From positions 248,001 to 312,000 of the forward strand of contig LNGK01000011.1 in assembly GCA_001510575.1 (NCBI GenBank): a stretch of DNA of 64,000 bases, in the 5' to 3' direction. A program made the position numbers and the translations under genes. The notes below the pieces were generated by a model that was not told the origin of the DNA, made no database searches, and worked only from the letters and a program-made list of their open reading frames with translations. Positions 1 to 11,121 of the stretch are shown piece after piece; position 1 is the stretch's first letter, and every line of letters begins with the position of its first letter. The stretch comes from Knoxdaviesia capensis (Eukaryota; Ascomycota; Sordariomycetes; Microascales; Gondwanamycetaceae).

Positions 1-1227
1 GCCGCAATCGTCACCTGGCAGCCACCGTTCTGGCGCATAAGCTGGGCAAGCATCTGGAGCGGGAAGCAGAGGCAATATGTGGTTAGAATGGGTGGAAATT
101 GTTTTTTATAAAGATAGAAACCTGGTGATTAGGGGGAGAATGAGCTTGAGCTTACCAGACCGGTTGGGCCCGCACCAAACATCAGCACGTGCGATCCCAG
201 CCGGGGCCGGATCTTGTCGAGTCCGTGGCAGGCGCACGACGCCGGCTCCAGCAGTGTGGCGTCAACATCGGACAGATTGTGGATCTTGAACACCTTGCCG
301 GCCGGGTAGGCGCAGTACTCGGCAAAGCCACCGTTCATGGTGACACCGTGGGCCTCGAACTATAGAGAGGGAAGACCAGAGAGTCGGGGTGTTAGTGCCT
401 GTTCTTTCGGTTTCTTTCCCAGGTTCCAGAGCTATAATCGGAAGCGAAGCAAAGAAAGAATTCTCACCTTCTCGCACAGCAACACCTCGCCGCGACGGCA
501 GTAGAAGCACTCGCCGCAGAGCTCGCTGTTATCGGCAGCGACACGGTCGCCAATGGCGAAATGCTTAACATCCTGTACACACAGGAAAGATGCAGTTAGC
601 GCCACTGTCCAAAGAAATGACACCCACCCCTCCACGTCAGCTTTCCAAGCTCAAGTCTGTACTGTACCTTTCCAATGGCAGCCACAACACCGACAGTCTC
701 GTGGCCAGGCACCAGAGGGAACTTGGCGATGAACTCGCCCTCATGGATGTGCTGTAAACAGAGAGTTCAATGGGTTAGTCGGGCGGCCTATAAAAAGGGC
801 GGGAGCGTCCATCCCACAACCGGCGTAGATGGGCCATCGTAGCCATACCAGATCTAGCAGTAGATTCAAATCATAGAGTCAGCACTATATGTCAAATAGA
901 CTTCTTGAAAGCACCGTGCTTCCACACTAAAAGTAGTTTTCGCTGCCCATTCCGGACGAAACATACCAGTTCCACAGATACCGCACGCTTTAACCTTGAT
1001 CATTACGTCATTGTCTCGCATCGTTGGGAGAGGAATGGTCACAATGGAAAAGTCCTCGGGCTTCTCATAGCTGTTAAAATCGAAGAACAGAGGAATTGAA
1101 GCTGTCAGTCTCTATCAACGTAAATTATGACGAGTTTTGGTCGAATTTCAGCCAGATGGGAGAATTGGGAGGTGGGGGAAGCTTCAACTCACCGAAGCGC
1201 CTTCATAGTCTTTGGGAGTCCAGCCAT
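1..1227 (-). CDS. Zinc-dependent medium-chain dehydrogenase (polyol/arabinitol dehydrogenase-like), 3' part missing
   Basis: Partial gene running off the left edge. Exons on the minus strand: 1227-1193, 1070-967, 853-849 (5-nt micro-exon), 751-668, 572-468, 359-156 and 53-1 onward. All introns are GT-AG and the joins stay in frame. The visible ~197 residues hold the GroES-like catalytic domain: CGICGTD followed by GHE (catalytic zinc ligands), a structural-zinc cluster with four cysteines (CGECFYCRRGEVLLC), then the start of the Rossmann fold, FGAGPTGLMLAQL. Family knowledge: such enzymes oxidise polyols or secondary alcohols with NAD(P)+. The best match in style is fungal D-arabinitol/xylitol dehydrogenase, but the substrate cannot be fixed from half a protein. 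The start is the first ATG, giving MAGLPKTMKALRYEKP, typical of the family. Confidence 0.88.
849..853 (-). other. 5-nt micro-exon in the dehydrogenase gene
   Basis: Exon 2 ends in codon phase 1 (ACT G) and the next clear coding block (HIHEGEF) starts in phase 0, so five bases are missing. The sequence ctag|ATCTG|gtatgg supplies them exactly and restores CGICGTDLHIHEGEF, the conserved family sequence. A CTGAC branch-like site lies upstream of the acceptor. Confidence 0.75.
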
Positions 1228-3469
1228 TTTGACGAAAGAGGAACGAGAACAAGTAGTATATAGTCTATCACAACACAAGGTCTATAACTGAATTGAAGAC
1301 TGAATTAAAATGAAAAGAGTCAAGTCTCAAAAAAGAATCTGTAAGAAAGAGAGTTTAAGATATGAGAGGGAGGGGAGAGTTCCAGCAACAATGAGCGAAT
1401 GCCGATGGGGAGGGGGGAGCTTCCCGGATATTTATACATGGCCGAACACATGCAAGGCCGACCGATGCCGAAGCCAGCTTTTTCGAAACCAGGAACTTTG
1501 CAGGCCGCTCTTTTTTCCTGACTGATGCCTTAGTCCATCCTTAGAAATGGCAGAACCGATCTGTTGATGCATCCTGCTGTTTCTCCTGCTAGCTGGCAGA
1601 GTTGGAATGTACTGAACACCTGGCGTGGGGCAGCGTAGCTTTTCGTTTAGCTGCACAGGGCCCCCGTTAGTATGGAGCAACGAGACACGAATCGCATGGC
1701 GTATAAAATGCTGGCACAGAAAGAAGTCTATACGCCCCCCCCNNNNNNNNNNNNNNNNNNNNNNNNNNNNNNNNNNNNNNNNNNNNNNNNNNNNNNNNNN
1801 NNNNNNNNNNNNNNNNNNNNNNNNCCCCCTCTCAAGGATCCCCCGTATGTTTCTTGGTTCCCGCGAAACCGCGCAAATAGCAAACAGGAGCAAGCATGTG
1901 TAACCCTATGACCGCATCCTCGTTGGCATGACTGGTGTCTTCGAAGGGTCCCCTCGCTTTGTCGAGGCAAATATCTCGGGGTGCTGGGAGGTGAGAGGGT
2001 GTAGACTTGGACAAGCTCTCCATTGGGTGCGGCGCTATGTTCAGATATGCCGGCCAAGAAGCGAGGTGTTCAAGTAGCAAAAAGATGTTCAGGAAATCGA
2101 AAATCCAGAGAACGCAAACTTATCGCCGTATGTATATGTCCCCGCAAGTACGAGTAGTGCGTAGTCCCTGATCCTGCAGTGTCTCGCCGGTCGTCCTAGG
2201 GCCCAGCTTTATGACGTCCTTCGAGCAAAATGTCAGCATGCTGGTCTAAGAAGCAGAAAAATCCTGTAATACTCACTCGACTGATCTTCTCCGAATCCGG
2301 TTCGCAAGATGGTTTCTCCTGTCAACCCTCAATCTGCCACCACACACGCCCCCCCCCCTTCCTCCCCGCGCGCGCGCGATTGTCTTCGGATCGAGTGTAG
2401 CATGAGAGAAGCAGAAATAGAGGGTTTTATTGTCTTATCCTCCGACTGTCGTCATCCCTGTCCAAAATCTCTTTAAGACGGGAGTTCTGTGGCGGGTTTC
2501 CCCTCCCACTCTCAGGTTCGTTCATATACTGGGAAAAGACCCTTTTTCTGGTCCCATGACAACGCACACATCCCCGTCATGCAGCAACAAGAGATTTTTT
2601 TGCCTTCAAATCACCATCATCTCAGATCGGGGTCTTCGGCATCACCGGGGAAAAAAAGATGAATTTTTTTTTCTGCCGAATGGACCGCCGATACGATTAA
2701 GACTCCCCCAACCGGCTTGATGTCCACGGCCAAATAGGTAGGATTCAGAGTCGGCGAATTATCTCTCAATTAGTTGGAGCCGGCTTTCGAAATAGCAGAG
2801 GACATATATTCGTAGTCGGGGCTTGTATGCGTCATTTCAAAGAGTTTGTCGAGGGCCGCCGAAACATGTCCATCGAATCGAAGTCTTGAAGGAGATATCT
2901 TCACAACAAGAGCGCAGTATCCGGTGTCTCGAGGGCAGAAAGGATGAAGTCAAGTAATGTAATGAAGCATAGTCGCCCAGTCTCTAGCAATTGGATGAAC
3001 CCCGATGAAAAAAACCGGTCTGATCTCAAACTGGCGATGCTGGTTGATGATGGCTCGTACAGAATGTCGCAACTCTTCAAAAATCTCAGCCTTGCCGATA
3101 GATGTAGGTTTAGAAAGGAGGAAAGAACCAGAAAGCAGCCGTGCCTGCCACAAATGAATCCAGCTTGGTTAAATCGGCAAAGACAAGGCAGGCGCGTGTG
3201 GCCTTAACACCTGTACAGCCAGACTGTGCGTAATTTTGCTAGTGTTGGCGGGGTTGCTTGCGCGGGCAGTTGCCGGCCCAAAAAAAATCATCGTGACTTT
3301 TTGTGTTGGGAAGTCACAGGAGCAGCACACGCAGAAAACAGTGTGCCCCATTTCCCAACCCTAAACCCGAGTGGGTAAGGTGATGGATGCAATGCCAAAA
3401 TCGAAAATTTTGGGCTTCCTGGTGTGTTTAGCTGAGTTTCGGTGATGGCTCTCAGTTATAGTTTGTTCT
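1228..3469. other. Non-coding interval upstream of the dehydrogenase, with assembly gap
   Basis: No supported gene. It contains the promoter side of the dehydrogenase, a run of unknown bases flanked on both sides by cytosine homopolymers, and a CG dinucleotide run near 2368-2379. Short open frames here show no recognisable domain. Confidence 0.6.
1743..1824. other. Assembly gap (N run)
   Basis: Eighty-two N characters. C-runs on both edges suggest that sequencing or assembly stopped in a poly-C tract, so the true length is unknown. Confidence 0.98.
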
Positions 3470-5290
3470 TTCCAAGATCTTCCAGGACACCGCTCCGCTC
3501 TCGGCCAGGTCGATTTCCTTCAAAGATCTGGTCAAAAGGGCAGAATCTCTATATTTGCAGAGGGTCGGGGTCCGCAGCAAGAAGCAGCAGGCGCCAGATG
3601 ATTTCAAGCCTGGTGACGGAAACTCGACGGAGAACCCGGCACCGTCCGAGCCCAAGAAAGACTCGTCGCTCGAAGGAGGCGCAAGGAACGGTCGCGGCAG
3701 TGGGGTTCAGTCGTCGGGGGGGCAATCTCAGTTCGGGTACTCCCCGATCGGGCGCGAGATACTCGCGGGATAAGAGCTCCGTTGTCTGCTACAAGTGCCA
3801 GAAGAAAGGGCACTACGCGAACGTTTGCCCCGCAACCGGGGGAAGGAAACCAGGTCCGTGCCGCTCCAAAACACGGACGCGAAGGAAGCCCCCCCCCCAA
3901 GGCAAAAGCAAGTAGTCGCCCCTTCTGAGCCCGGAGGAGAGGCGACCCCAATGGAATATGGGACTCCTCGCAACGCCGCGGTGACGTGTCGCGGTAAAGT
4001 CGCTGAAGACTCGACCGTCGATTTGGACACAGCCGCGGGTGCGGACTTTATGAGCATTCGGTTTGCGAGACGAATGCACTTTCGCAAGTCGCGCCATCCA
4101 GACACAATCACCCAGGTGGTCAACAAGGCAGAAACCAACACGTTCGGGATTTGGGACGTGCCCATTACCCTGACTCATTTCCGAGGTCGCACAAAGTCGG
4201 CGACGCGCCAGTGTGTCGCCGTTGACCGACCGGAGAGCGAGGGCATCAGCCCGGTGCTCCTGGGGGATACTGGGTTGGAAGCATTGAAACTTGATCTTCC
4301 GGCGCGCTCCCCGTGGCGCTTTGCGCACGAGGCGTCGGAGATTGTGATCGAATCTTCCAGGCGGTTTCCCAAACTGATGTGCAACGAGACAGTGGTGTAT
4401 GCTGTGAGGGCCGCCCCACTGCCTCCGCATCGGGCGCCGTATGAGGAGTAGCCTCTCGACGCCGAAGAGCAAGAACATCATGGGGAAGTCGCTCTACCCA
4501 AGGAACTGGAGAGACTCGCGGACGTGTTCAACACGTCCAGCGCAACCATGATTCCGGCGTCAAGGGCGACAGACCACGCTATTGATCTGTTGCCTGACAC
4601 GCAGCCACCCCACCGAGGCATCTATCCGCTTTCTGAACGAGAGCTGAAGGAGTTGCGAGTCTACAATGACGAGAACTTGCAGAGCGGACGTATCCGCCCT
4701 TCCAAAAGCCCAGCGGGAGCGCCCATCCTGTTTGGACCAAAAAAGAATTAAAAAACAAAAAACAAAAAACAAAGGATGGCACGCTGCGACTCTGTGTCGA
4801 CTACAGGGGACTGAACAAGATCACGGTGAAAACCCGGTATGCGCTACCGTTGATTTCAGAGATTTTGGACAGCATCAATGGAACGCAGTTCGTTTCCAAC
4901 TTGGACATCAAAGATGATGACCATCGCATTCAGATGCAGGAAGGAGATCGAGTGGAAGACAGCCTTTTCGGACGCGAAATGGCCACTCCGAGTACGTGGT
5001 CCTCCCCTTCGGCCTGACCAATGCCCCTGCCACTGTTCAGCACAACATCCACACTGCCCTGTAAGGCCTTGTCGATGTCACGTGCATGGCATATATGGAC
5101 GACGTGCTGGTATCTTGCCAAAACCAGCGAGGAGCATGTCGAGCATTTGTGCGAAGTGAGAGAGTGGCCAGAGCCGAAATCCTCCCGTGACGTGTAGGGA
5201 GAGGCGCCGGTGAACATCGAGGGCATCATATGCTTGCTGACCGAGCGATGCCTCCTCGTACATGTGGATAAGAGGGCCACTCTGTACACA
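3470..5290 (+). mobile_element. Degenerate Ty3/Gypsy-type retrotransposon fragment (gag-protease-RT)
   Basis: Pieces of a gag-pol polyprotein are readable in shifting frames. They are a gag C-terminus ending in a CCHC zinc knuckle (CYKCQKKGHYANVC, about 3787-3828), a retropepsin-like segment (VDLDTAAGADF, about 4018-4050), and reverse transcriptase starting with IYPLSERELKELR and SGRIRPSKSPAGAPILFGPKK (about 4620-4745). RT then continues as LRLCVDYRGLNKIT (about 4790) and FGLTNAPAT (about 5010). The last homology, EWPEPKSSRDV (about 5160), normally lies well after the YMDD region, so an internal deletion is present. Frameshifts, stops and an A-rich insertion near 4738-4775 make it inactive. 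I found no LTRs, RNase H or integrase. Most of it keeps normal GC content. Confidence 0.88.
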
Positions 5291-5760
5291 AACCGGAGCT
5301 AAAAAGTGTAGAGATTATAGCTCTCTAGTAACTATCCTATAAATGAAGCCCTTATAGAGAGGACCGCCCTCTTACTCCCTTTAGAAGTAGAAGTGGGTGG
5401 AAAGACCTAGTCTATAGTTAATACTATACCTATTTTTTCTGCCTCGAATACTGTGAAGAGGATAATATAATTGATATAAAGCCCGAAACCCTAAGATAAC
5501 TAATCTCTTCGCTGACTTACTATCCCGTATAAACTTTACTAGTAATAAAATAATTTATATATATTAGATTTCTTCTTCTAGAATAAGGAAAGAAAGAACT
5601 TAGATAGAATGATAAAAGAAAAACTAATTCTGTTTTTATCGAATTCGTTATCCTACTTCGTAACTTCGTAATAAATACCAATATATTCCTCCTACTAAAT
5701 CTTATTAAATCTAAGACCTTTAAAAGCTAAGAATTTCGAGAAATCGGTTAGATACTGTTC
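5291..5760. other. AT-rich, RIP-like tract
   Basis: Base composition changes abruptly here to TA-rich sequence with many TpA steps and no coding potential, in contrast to the GC-rich relic on its left. It abuts the stop codon of the NACHT gene on its right. It looks like RIP-degraded repeat DNA, and could include lost transposon or NLR repeat sequence, but nothing is recognisable. Confidence 0.6.
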
Positions 5761-8303
5761 TTAGTAGTAATGGCGGCGTTGGTGGGCCATCATCTTAGAA
5801 GCAAACTGCCAGAAGCCAAAATATCGCCCGTAATCATCCAAATCGTTAAGGAACTCTGTGATATTCTGTGTGACTGTGGTCGGCCGTGCCTGGCTGAATT
5901 TCATATATATCAGGTTCTCCTTGTTTGGATAAAAGGATGCAAAATACACAGCGGCAAAGTATTCTTGAAATGTTAAGTGTAAGAAGTGATAGCTCTGGTG
6001 TTGCATATGTGATGCGTTTTCCAGGAGTGGTCCTGAGGCTCGTAGAAAGGATAGCTGAGAGAGATCTTTGCTCAGGAAAGGTTGACTGGACTTGCGAGTG
6101 TTGAACTCTGTTATCAATATTTCCAAATGCCATGCCTGGAACTCGACGATATCATTGCATAAGCCGGAAAAGGCCAGATATTGAATAAGTTCAAACTCGG
6201 TTGAGAAGAGTCCTCGCAAGCTTGATATGCCCAGAGATTTGATATCGTGCGGTGTTAGAACTTTTCCATCGAAAGTCCCCCGGCGTAAAGCATCCCTTGC
6301 CCACAGCTGGCGTTCAACAGCCTGGTAGATATCTACCATGGTTTGAGACCTCCGAATATCTGCACTGTGACCTAAATCATTGGCACTGCCAGCGGTGTTT
6401 TCTTCCCATGCGTAACAGATAGCGTCCAGTAGAATGGGGATGCGGGCGATGTCTCCAATTAATGGTTGACCAGAAAGATACTCTTTGATAGAAGAGTCTG
6501 GCCTGTTCACATCGATATATTTATCCACTTGACAGTCGTCAAATCCAACTGTCTCGAGCTCGACATCAATCTTCAAGGTGTCAAGAGGCAGCGTGGCTTG
6601 GGGGCGAGATGTGACTATAACGTTGGGTTTGCTCAGAAGCTCGTCCAGAAATTGAGATCTGGATTGGTCACGAATCCAGTCACTTGGGACCTCGTCAAGG
6701 CCGTCGAATAAAAACAGCGTTCTATCACCGGTACCGACTGACAGGCATAGCTCGTCGGTAAGCAGGTCGCGGGTCCCGTCAATCTCGCAACCGGCGAAGA
6801 AAAACTGCCGGAAGAGCTCGGCCATAGTATATGGGCCATTTCTCCAGGACTCGAACCTTCGGAAAGGCACCCAAAGGATTCGATCAAATAAGGAGGTCCA
6901 TTTAAATTCGGGATTGTTATAAAATTCGTAAATCATCTTCTTGCAGAGCGTGGTCTTGCCCACCCCGGCACGGCCCCGTATTAGGATCCTTCGGGGGGTA
7001 ATTTTGCCGTTGCCCCCCTTACGCTCATTAAATATTGCAGATAGCTTGACACGCTTGTCCAAGGTTACAGTTGGCTTGAGGCGGGTAGTAAGTGCGAACT
7101 GATATTTTGGAAGTCTTTCTTGTCGCTGGCCCCGAAAGACCTTTGGTTGTCCTTCTATCAGGTTGAGGTTGATATAGCAGTTCTCCATGGGAAGTGGCGC
7201 CCCAGAAATTCGTGTAATAGTAAGCCGGTCTTTGTCATAGCACCTAGTCTTGATATGTATATCCGCACCGCGGTACCGAATGCTATCGAGATACTCCTGG
7301 ATCTTGGCGAGGACGGAAATATAGTCAAGATCATGAGGGCCGGCGAACTTGTTCATCAAGACATGACCTCGGTTCAGGGGCAATGGAGTTTCGACAATAA
7401 GTAAGGTTCCGGAGTGCATATCAACGAGCTACAGGCACATTAGCTATTAAATCTAGTCCCTGGAGGTGAGTAGGGGAACTTACTCTTTTTGATTTGAAAA
7501 GCCACCTAAGATAGGGGGGCACCTTGGTACCAAGATTCGTCAAGCCCATTTCATAGAACGTAAACACCTTGATATGTTTTTGTGTCAAGGCAACGAATTT
7601 CCTCTGGAGATCATATAAATCAAGCGACGGCTCTTTCACTAGTCCAAGCAGGGTGCTGAGCTTCCGGCCGCTGATGAGGGCAACAGCAGTAAGACCAGGT
7701 TCAGCCCAGAAGGCCACATCGCGAAACGAGGTTCCCTCAAAGGGGGTAGCAAGAAAGATGATGGCACGGGTGGAGCGGCGGACTGTCCCCGTCTTATCGA
7801 CGTCGAGGGCCTTCATGAGTTGGATGCCGCCGAGGCAGGATGCGATGAATAGGATCGGCGGCATCGCAGCCGAATCGGTAGAAGCCGGCGGGCGGTTCTT
7901 GATTCCCTCAAGCAAGAGTCGTCCATATTCCTCGAAGTTGCTCTGAACTAAGTCCGACGGCTCGAAGAGGTCTGCAGGCCAGTCACAAGTGAAGATGCGG
8001 GCGTTCCCAACGCTGGCGGGGAGCATATCGGGGTCCGAAAGCCAATTGACGTTCTGTGAATCGGTCTTGAACGTCCAGGCCGTGGATGGCGATTATATCA
8101 ACAATCGGCTCTGAGTTTCCATTCTTCCCGGTGGTTGACTGTCCGTAGACTTGGGTCAGAGTCACTCCGCGCGGCGTCGTTTTCTGTGTTGCGTGGAAGG
8201 GTTCACGTTTCATTCTGGTGCTCGTTTTCTCAAGCCAGACTGTAGCAATTTCCATGATGATAACAGTTGCACAAAGCAACGTAAACACGATTGTTGAAAT
8301 CAT
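5761..8303 (-). pseudogene. Broken NLR-like protein: membrane anchor, SesB-type alpha/beta hydrolase, NACHT NTPase
   Basis: Reading on the minus strand: ATG at 8303, a hydrophobic N-terminal segment (about residues 3-23), then VDIIAIHGLD, the first strand of a SesB-like alpha/beta-hydrolase domain. The frame breaks near 8083; the neighbouring frame resumes with WTFKTDSQNVNWLSDPDMLP and continues through IASCLGGIQLMKAL to LRWLFKSKR. An intron (7483-7429) joins this to LVDMHSGTL and the NACHT module, with Walker A GRAGVGKTTL (about 6960) and Walker B LFLFDGLDEV (about 6700), followed by a helical region with HFLHLTFQEYFAA. The protein stops at 5761 just where AT-rich sequence begins, without the ankyrin, WD or TPR repeats such receptors usually carry. 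Fungal NLRs act in non-self recognition and regulated cell death; any activity here is doubtful given the frameshift and truncation. Confidence 0.8.
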
Positions 8304-9695
8304 AGTGTTAGGAACTTCACTGATATTGGAATGTTGAATTAGGCTGAAGTTGTGCTATGAGAGTCACGGCACGGGCTGATGAAGGAAGAAAGCTGAGGGG
8401 ACAAGATCACCATTGACAGCAATCGAAACATATATCTTAAGAAACCAGATAACACTTAGTCGACATGATAGATAGAGCAAGCCCTGATTCTCAGCCCCAA
8501 AAAAGTGAAGGGATGCCGGGAGACACACTTAAAAGCGGGGTTGGGAGATATCAACCTGGAAGGACACTGACAACTCAGTCTGCATAATTCATCCCAAACG
8601 GGAGTCTGTCCGGGTCGGGGTTCACGTGATCCGAAGCACCCGAAGCTCAAGATGTTGCTTGTTCACTGATTTGTTTCTTCCTCAAGGCAAAGCCGATGCA
8701 GAAGCCCCACTCCGGGGCCGGGATCAGCTTTTGTTGAACCCCCGGTCGCCGAAAAAAAATGGGTTCACAATTGCCCGGTTAGCTTTCGCGGAGGGTTGTG
8801 ATTAAGGGTAGCTTAGACAAGAACGTCGCATGGACAAAGATAGCTCAGGTATTATCTAGCGATATATAAACGGATATGAGAGCTGGAGTCTTTTAAGAGG
8901 CCTGTCTTGGCTATTTATGCCGTGGAATGGAATGTTAGGGTTAGGGTGGCTCCCTAGGATACTGACTGGAGACGAGTATTTGAGACTCCCAGACAGGATT
9001 AGGCGAGCAGTATGTCCCGGGTTACACTAAAATTAATCTTTAAACGACTTCATATTCATCACATGTGATTTCTAGAATAGCGGAAGCCTTCGGTCATGAT
9101 AATTGTCTAGATATATTTCGTGTCGTATAACAATGCTAAGGATTCTCTCTACCACTTCCAGTGACTAGAAACACAGATGTGCAGCAAAACCAGGTTCGAG
9201 CGAGTCCTTTCCAGACATTCCGTTAAGGCCCCAACATTAGCCCACCCAACCAAGCATTTCTCTTTGCCTACAAAAATCCAGAGCCCACCAGCACCAGCAC
9301 AAGCCCAATTGAAGATTTTCCTATTCGTAGATGAAACCCATGTGGTCGTGCTGGGGCGGCGGATGGATCCAAAGGCGCGAAGAAAGCAGGCGAAAAGACC
9401 CGAGAGCAGAAATGGACAGGGAAGAAACAAAACTCCTAAAATCCGACTTTTTAGAAATTTTTGTGCCTTTCATTTTTGTGTTTCTGATTAAAAAAATGCG
9501 AATAATTCCCGAGGTGAAGCCTCTAAACTCCCGCCTTTTCCCTCACGCAAACCATGACGCGAGTAGACACATAAACTACCATGTCTCCGGCCTCCGATAG
9601 GGTACATGTTGGATTTTAAAAGGAAAAAAAAGGAAACTCTTTGCCGTGCATCTGAAAACCGTAATTAAGAAAATCAAGAAGACAGGACTCGTTGC
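8304..9695. other. Intergenic region
   Basis: About 1.4 kb without a supported gene. It holds two direct telomere-like hexamers (TTAGGG, 8935-8946), and its right part will include the 3' UTR of the eS10 gene. Confidence 0.55.
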
Positions 9696-10537
9696 TCACG
9701 AGGGGGGAGCACCACGACCGCGACCGAAACCACCGCGGCTAGAAAGGGGAGAGAAAAGCAAGAAAGTTAGTAATTTTGGTCAAAGAGGTGTGGTTTTCAT
9801 CACAGATTCTCGATCGAGAGTGTGTCGATGTCAAGGACGTTTCTAGGTTCTGCTCCTCGTTGTGGATGCCGAGGGTGTGTATGGCGAAGTCGTCGAAAGC
9901 CGAGCAAAAGAAAACCCCGAAAATAGAAAACCGAAGAGGGGAAAATGCTCACAATTGGGGCTGGAACTCGCCCGGCGCACCGCCGCCCTCCTTGCCCTCA
10001 CCACCAGCCTCTCTCCGGCGGTATCCACCCTCACGGTCACCCCGCTCGCCACGGTCACCACCACGGCCACGGCCGCCAAAGGGTCTCCGCTCGCGCTCGC
10101 CGCCCTCGCCCATCATGCCGCGGGGAGGAGCGTGCGACCGCTGCTGCTTAATGTGGGTGGCGGGAACGATCTCGGCCGGGAGGTGCAGCCATTCGCGCAG
10201 GTATTCCAGACCCTCGGGGGTCAGGGTGTAGTAGTAGTACTGCCACGAGAACTGGGTCTTGACGTAGCCGCGGGAGTTGAGCGACTGGCAGGCCTTGACG
10301 ACGAAGAGGTTCTTCGTATCGATGTCGGGGTGCGTGGGAAGGTTGTAGTCCTTCTTGGCGACGAGGACGCCCTCACGGAAGAGGTACTGCAGAGCGAACG
10401 CACAAAAACATGTCAGTCAAAACGCCAGCGGGAGAGAGCGGGAAAACCCCCGAAATCGCCGGAAAGCAAAGGAATTCGTCGTTCAGATCAATCCATACCT
10501 CGTGAATCTTCTTGCGATCAGCCTTGGGAATAAGCAT
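9696..10537 (-). CDS. rps10: 40S ribosomal protein S10 (eS10)
   Basis: Three exons: 10537-10499, 10386-9953 and 9738-9696, 171 residues. The protein starts MLIPKADRKKIHEYLFREGVLVAKKD and contains the winged-helix S10 core (QFSWQYYYYTLTPEGLEYLREWLHLP). A basic tail follows (RPFGGRGRGGDRGERGD) and the end is FRGGFGRGRGAPPS. The last 43-nt exon is easily missed because an in-frame stop follows the donor; using GTGAGC...CTAG restores the RGGFGRGRG tail typical of fungal eS10. Role: small-subunit protein near the mRNA entry/beak region. The gene is divergent from sde2, with 584 bp between the start codons. Confidence 0.95.
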
Positions 10538-11121
10538 TTTGGCTGCTGTTCTTTGACACCCGGGTTGTTGGTAGGAGGGAAATTCAAATGAAGGATAGGC
10601 TTTGCGTCGAGAACTGAAAATGGGATAACTGCTTTTGTGTGGGCAGAAAAAAAACCCTACTACGAATAGTCAGTCAAGCAGTCAAAACTGATATGGTGGG
10701 GAGTTCACTTTTTCGTGGGTGTGGCGCTGGTCACGTGAACCGTGATGGGGCTAGACTAACCCGGATGAGTCAGCGGTGGCTGAATGCAAAACGCCACTGA
10801 TATTGGGAGGGGCTCGATGCAAGCGGGACTGGCCAATCACAATCACGAGTCCAGGCCAAATGTAAAAGTCCAGTTGCTGATAAACTTTTTACGTTTATCA
10901 CGGATTATTCATCAGTGACAGCCACCACTTCAACAATTTGCAGAACTCGCCTCTCTCCCACCAAAACACGTCAACGAAACGGTTCCCCCACTTCCAACCT
11001 CAACTGTGGCATCAACAGACGCCTGCTTCTTTCATATCTTCCGTCTTCTGTTCGTTGTTCCACCTTACAACCATCAAATTACCACTGGAAACGACCCGCG
11101 AATCCCATAACTCTGTCCATC
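10538..11121. promoter_or_regulatory. Divergent promoter region, eS10 / sde2
   Basis: Intergenic DNA between two divergently transcribed genes, including both 5' UTRs. The sde2 side has C-rich leader sequence; no specific operator was identified. Confidence 0.5.

Noticed and set aside
3604..4481. Minus-strand frames over the Gypsy relic
   Set aside because: Antisense shadows; zinc knuckle, protease and RT motifs are all on the plus strand.
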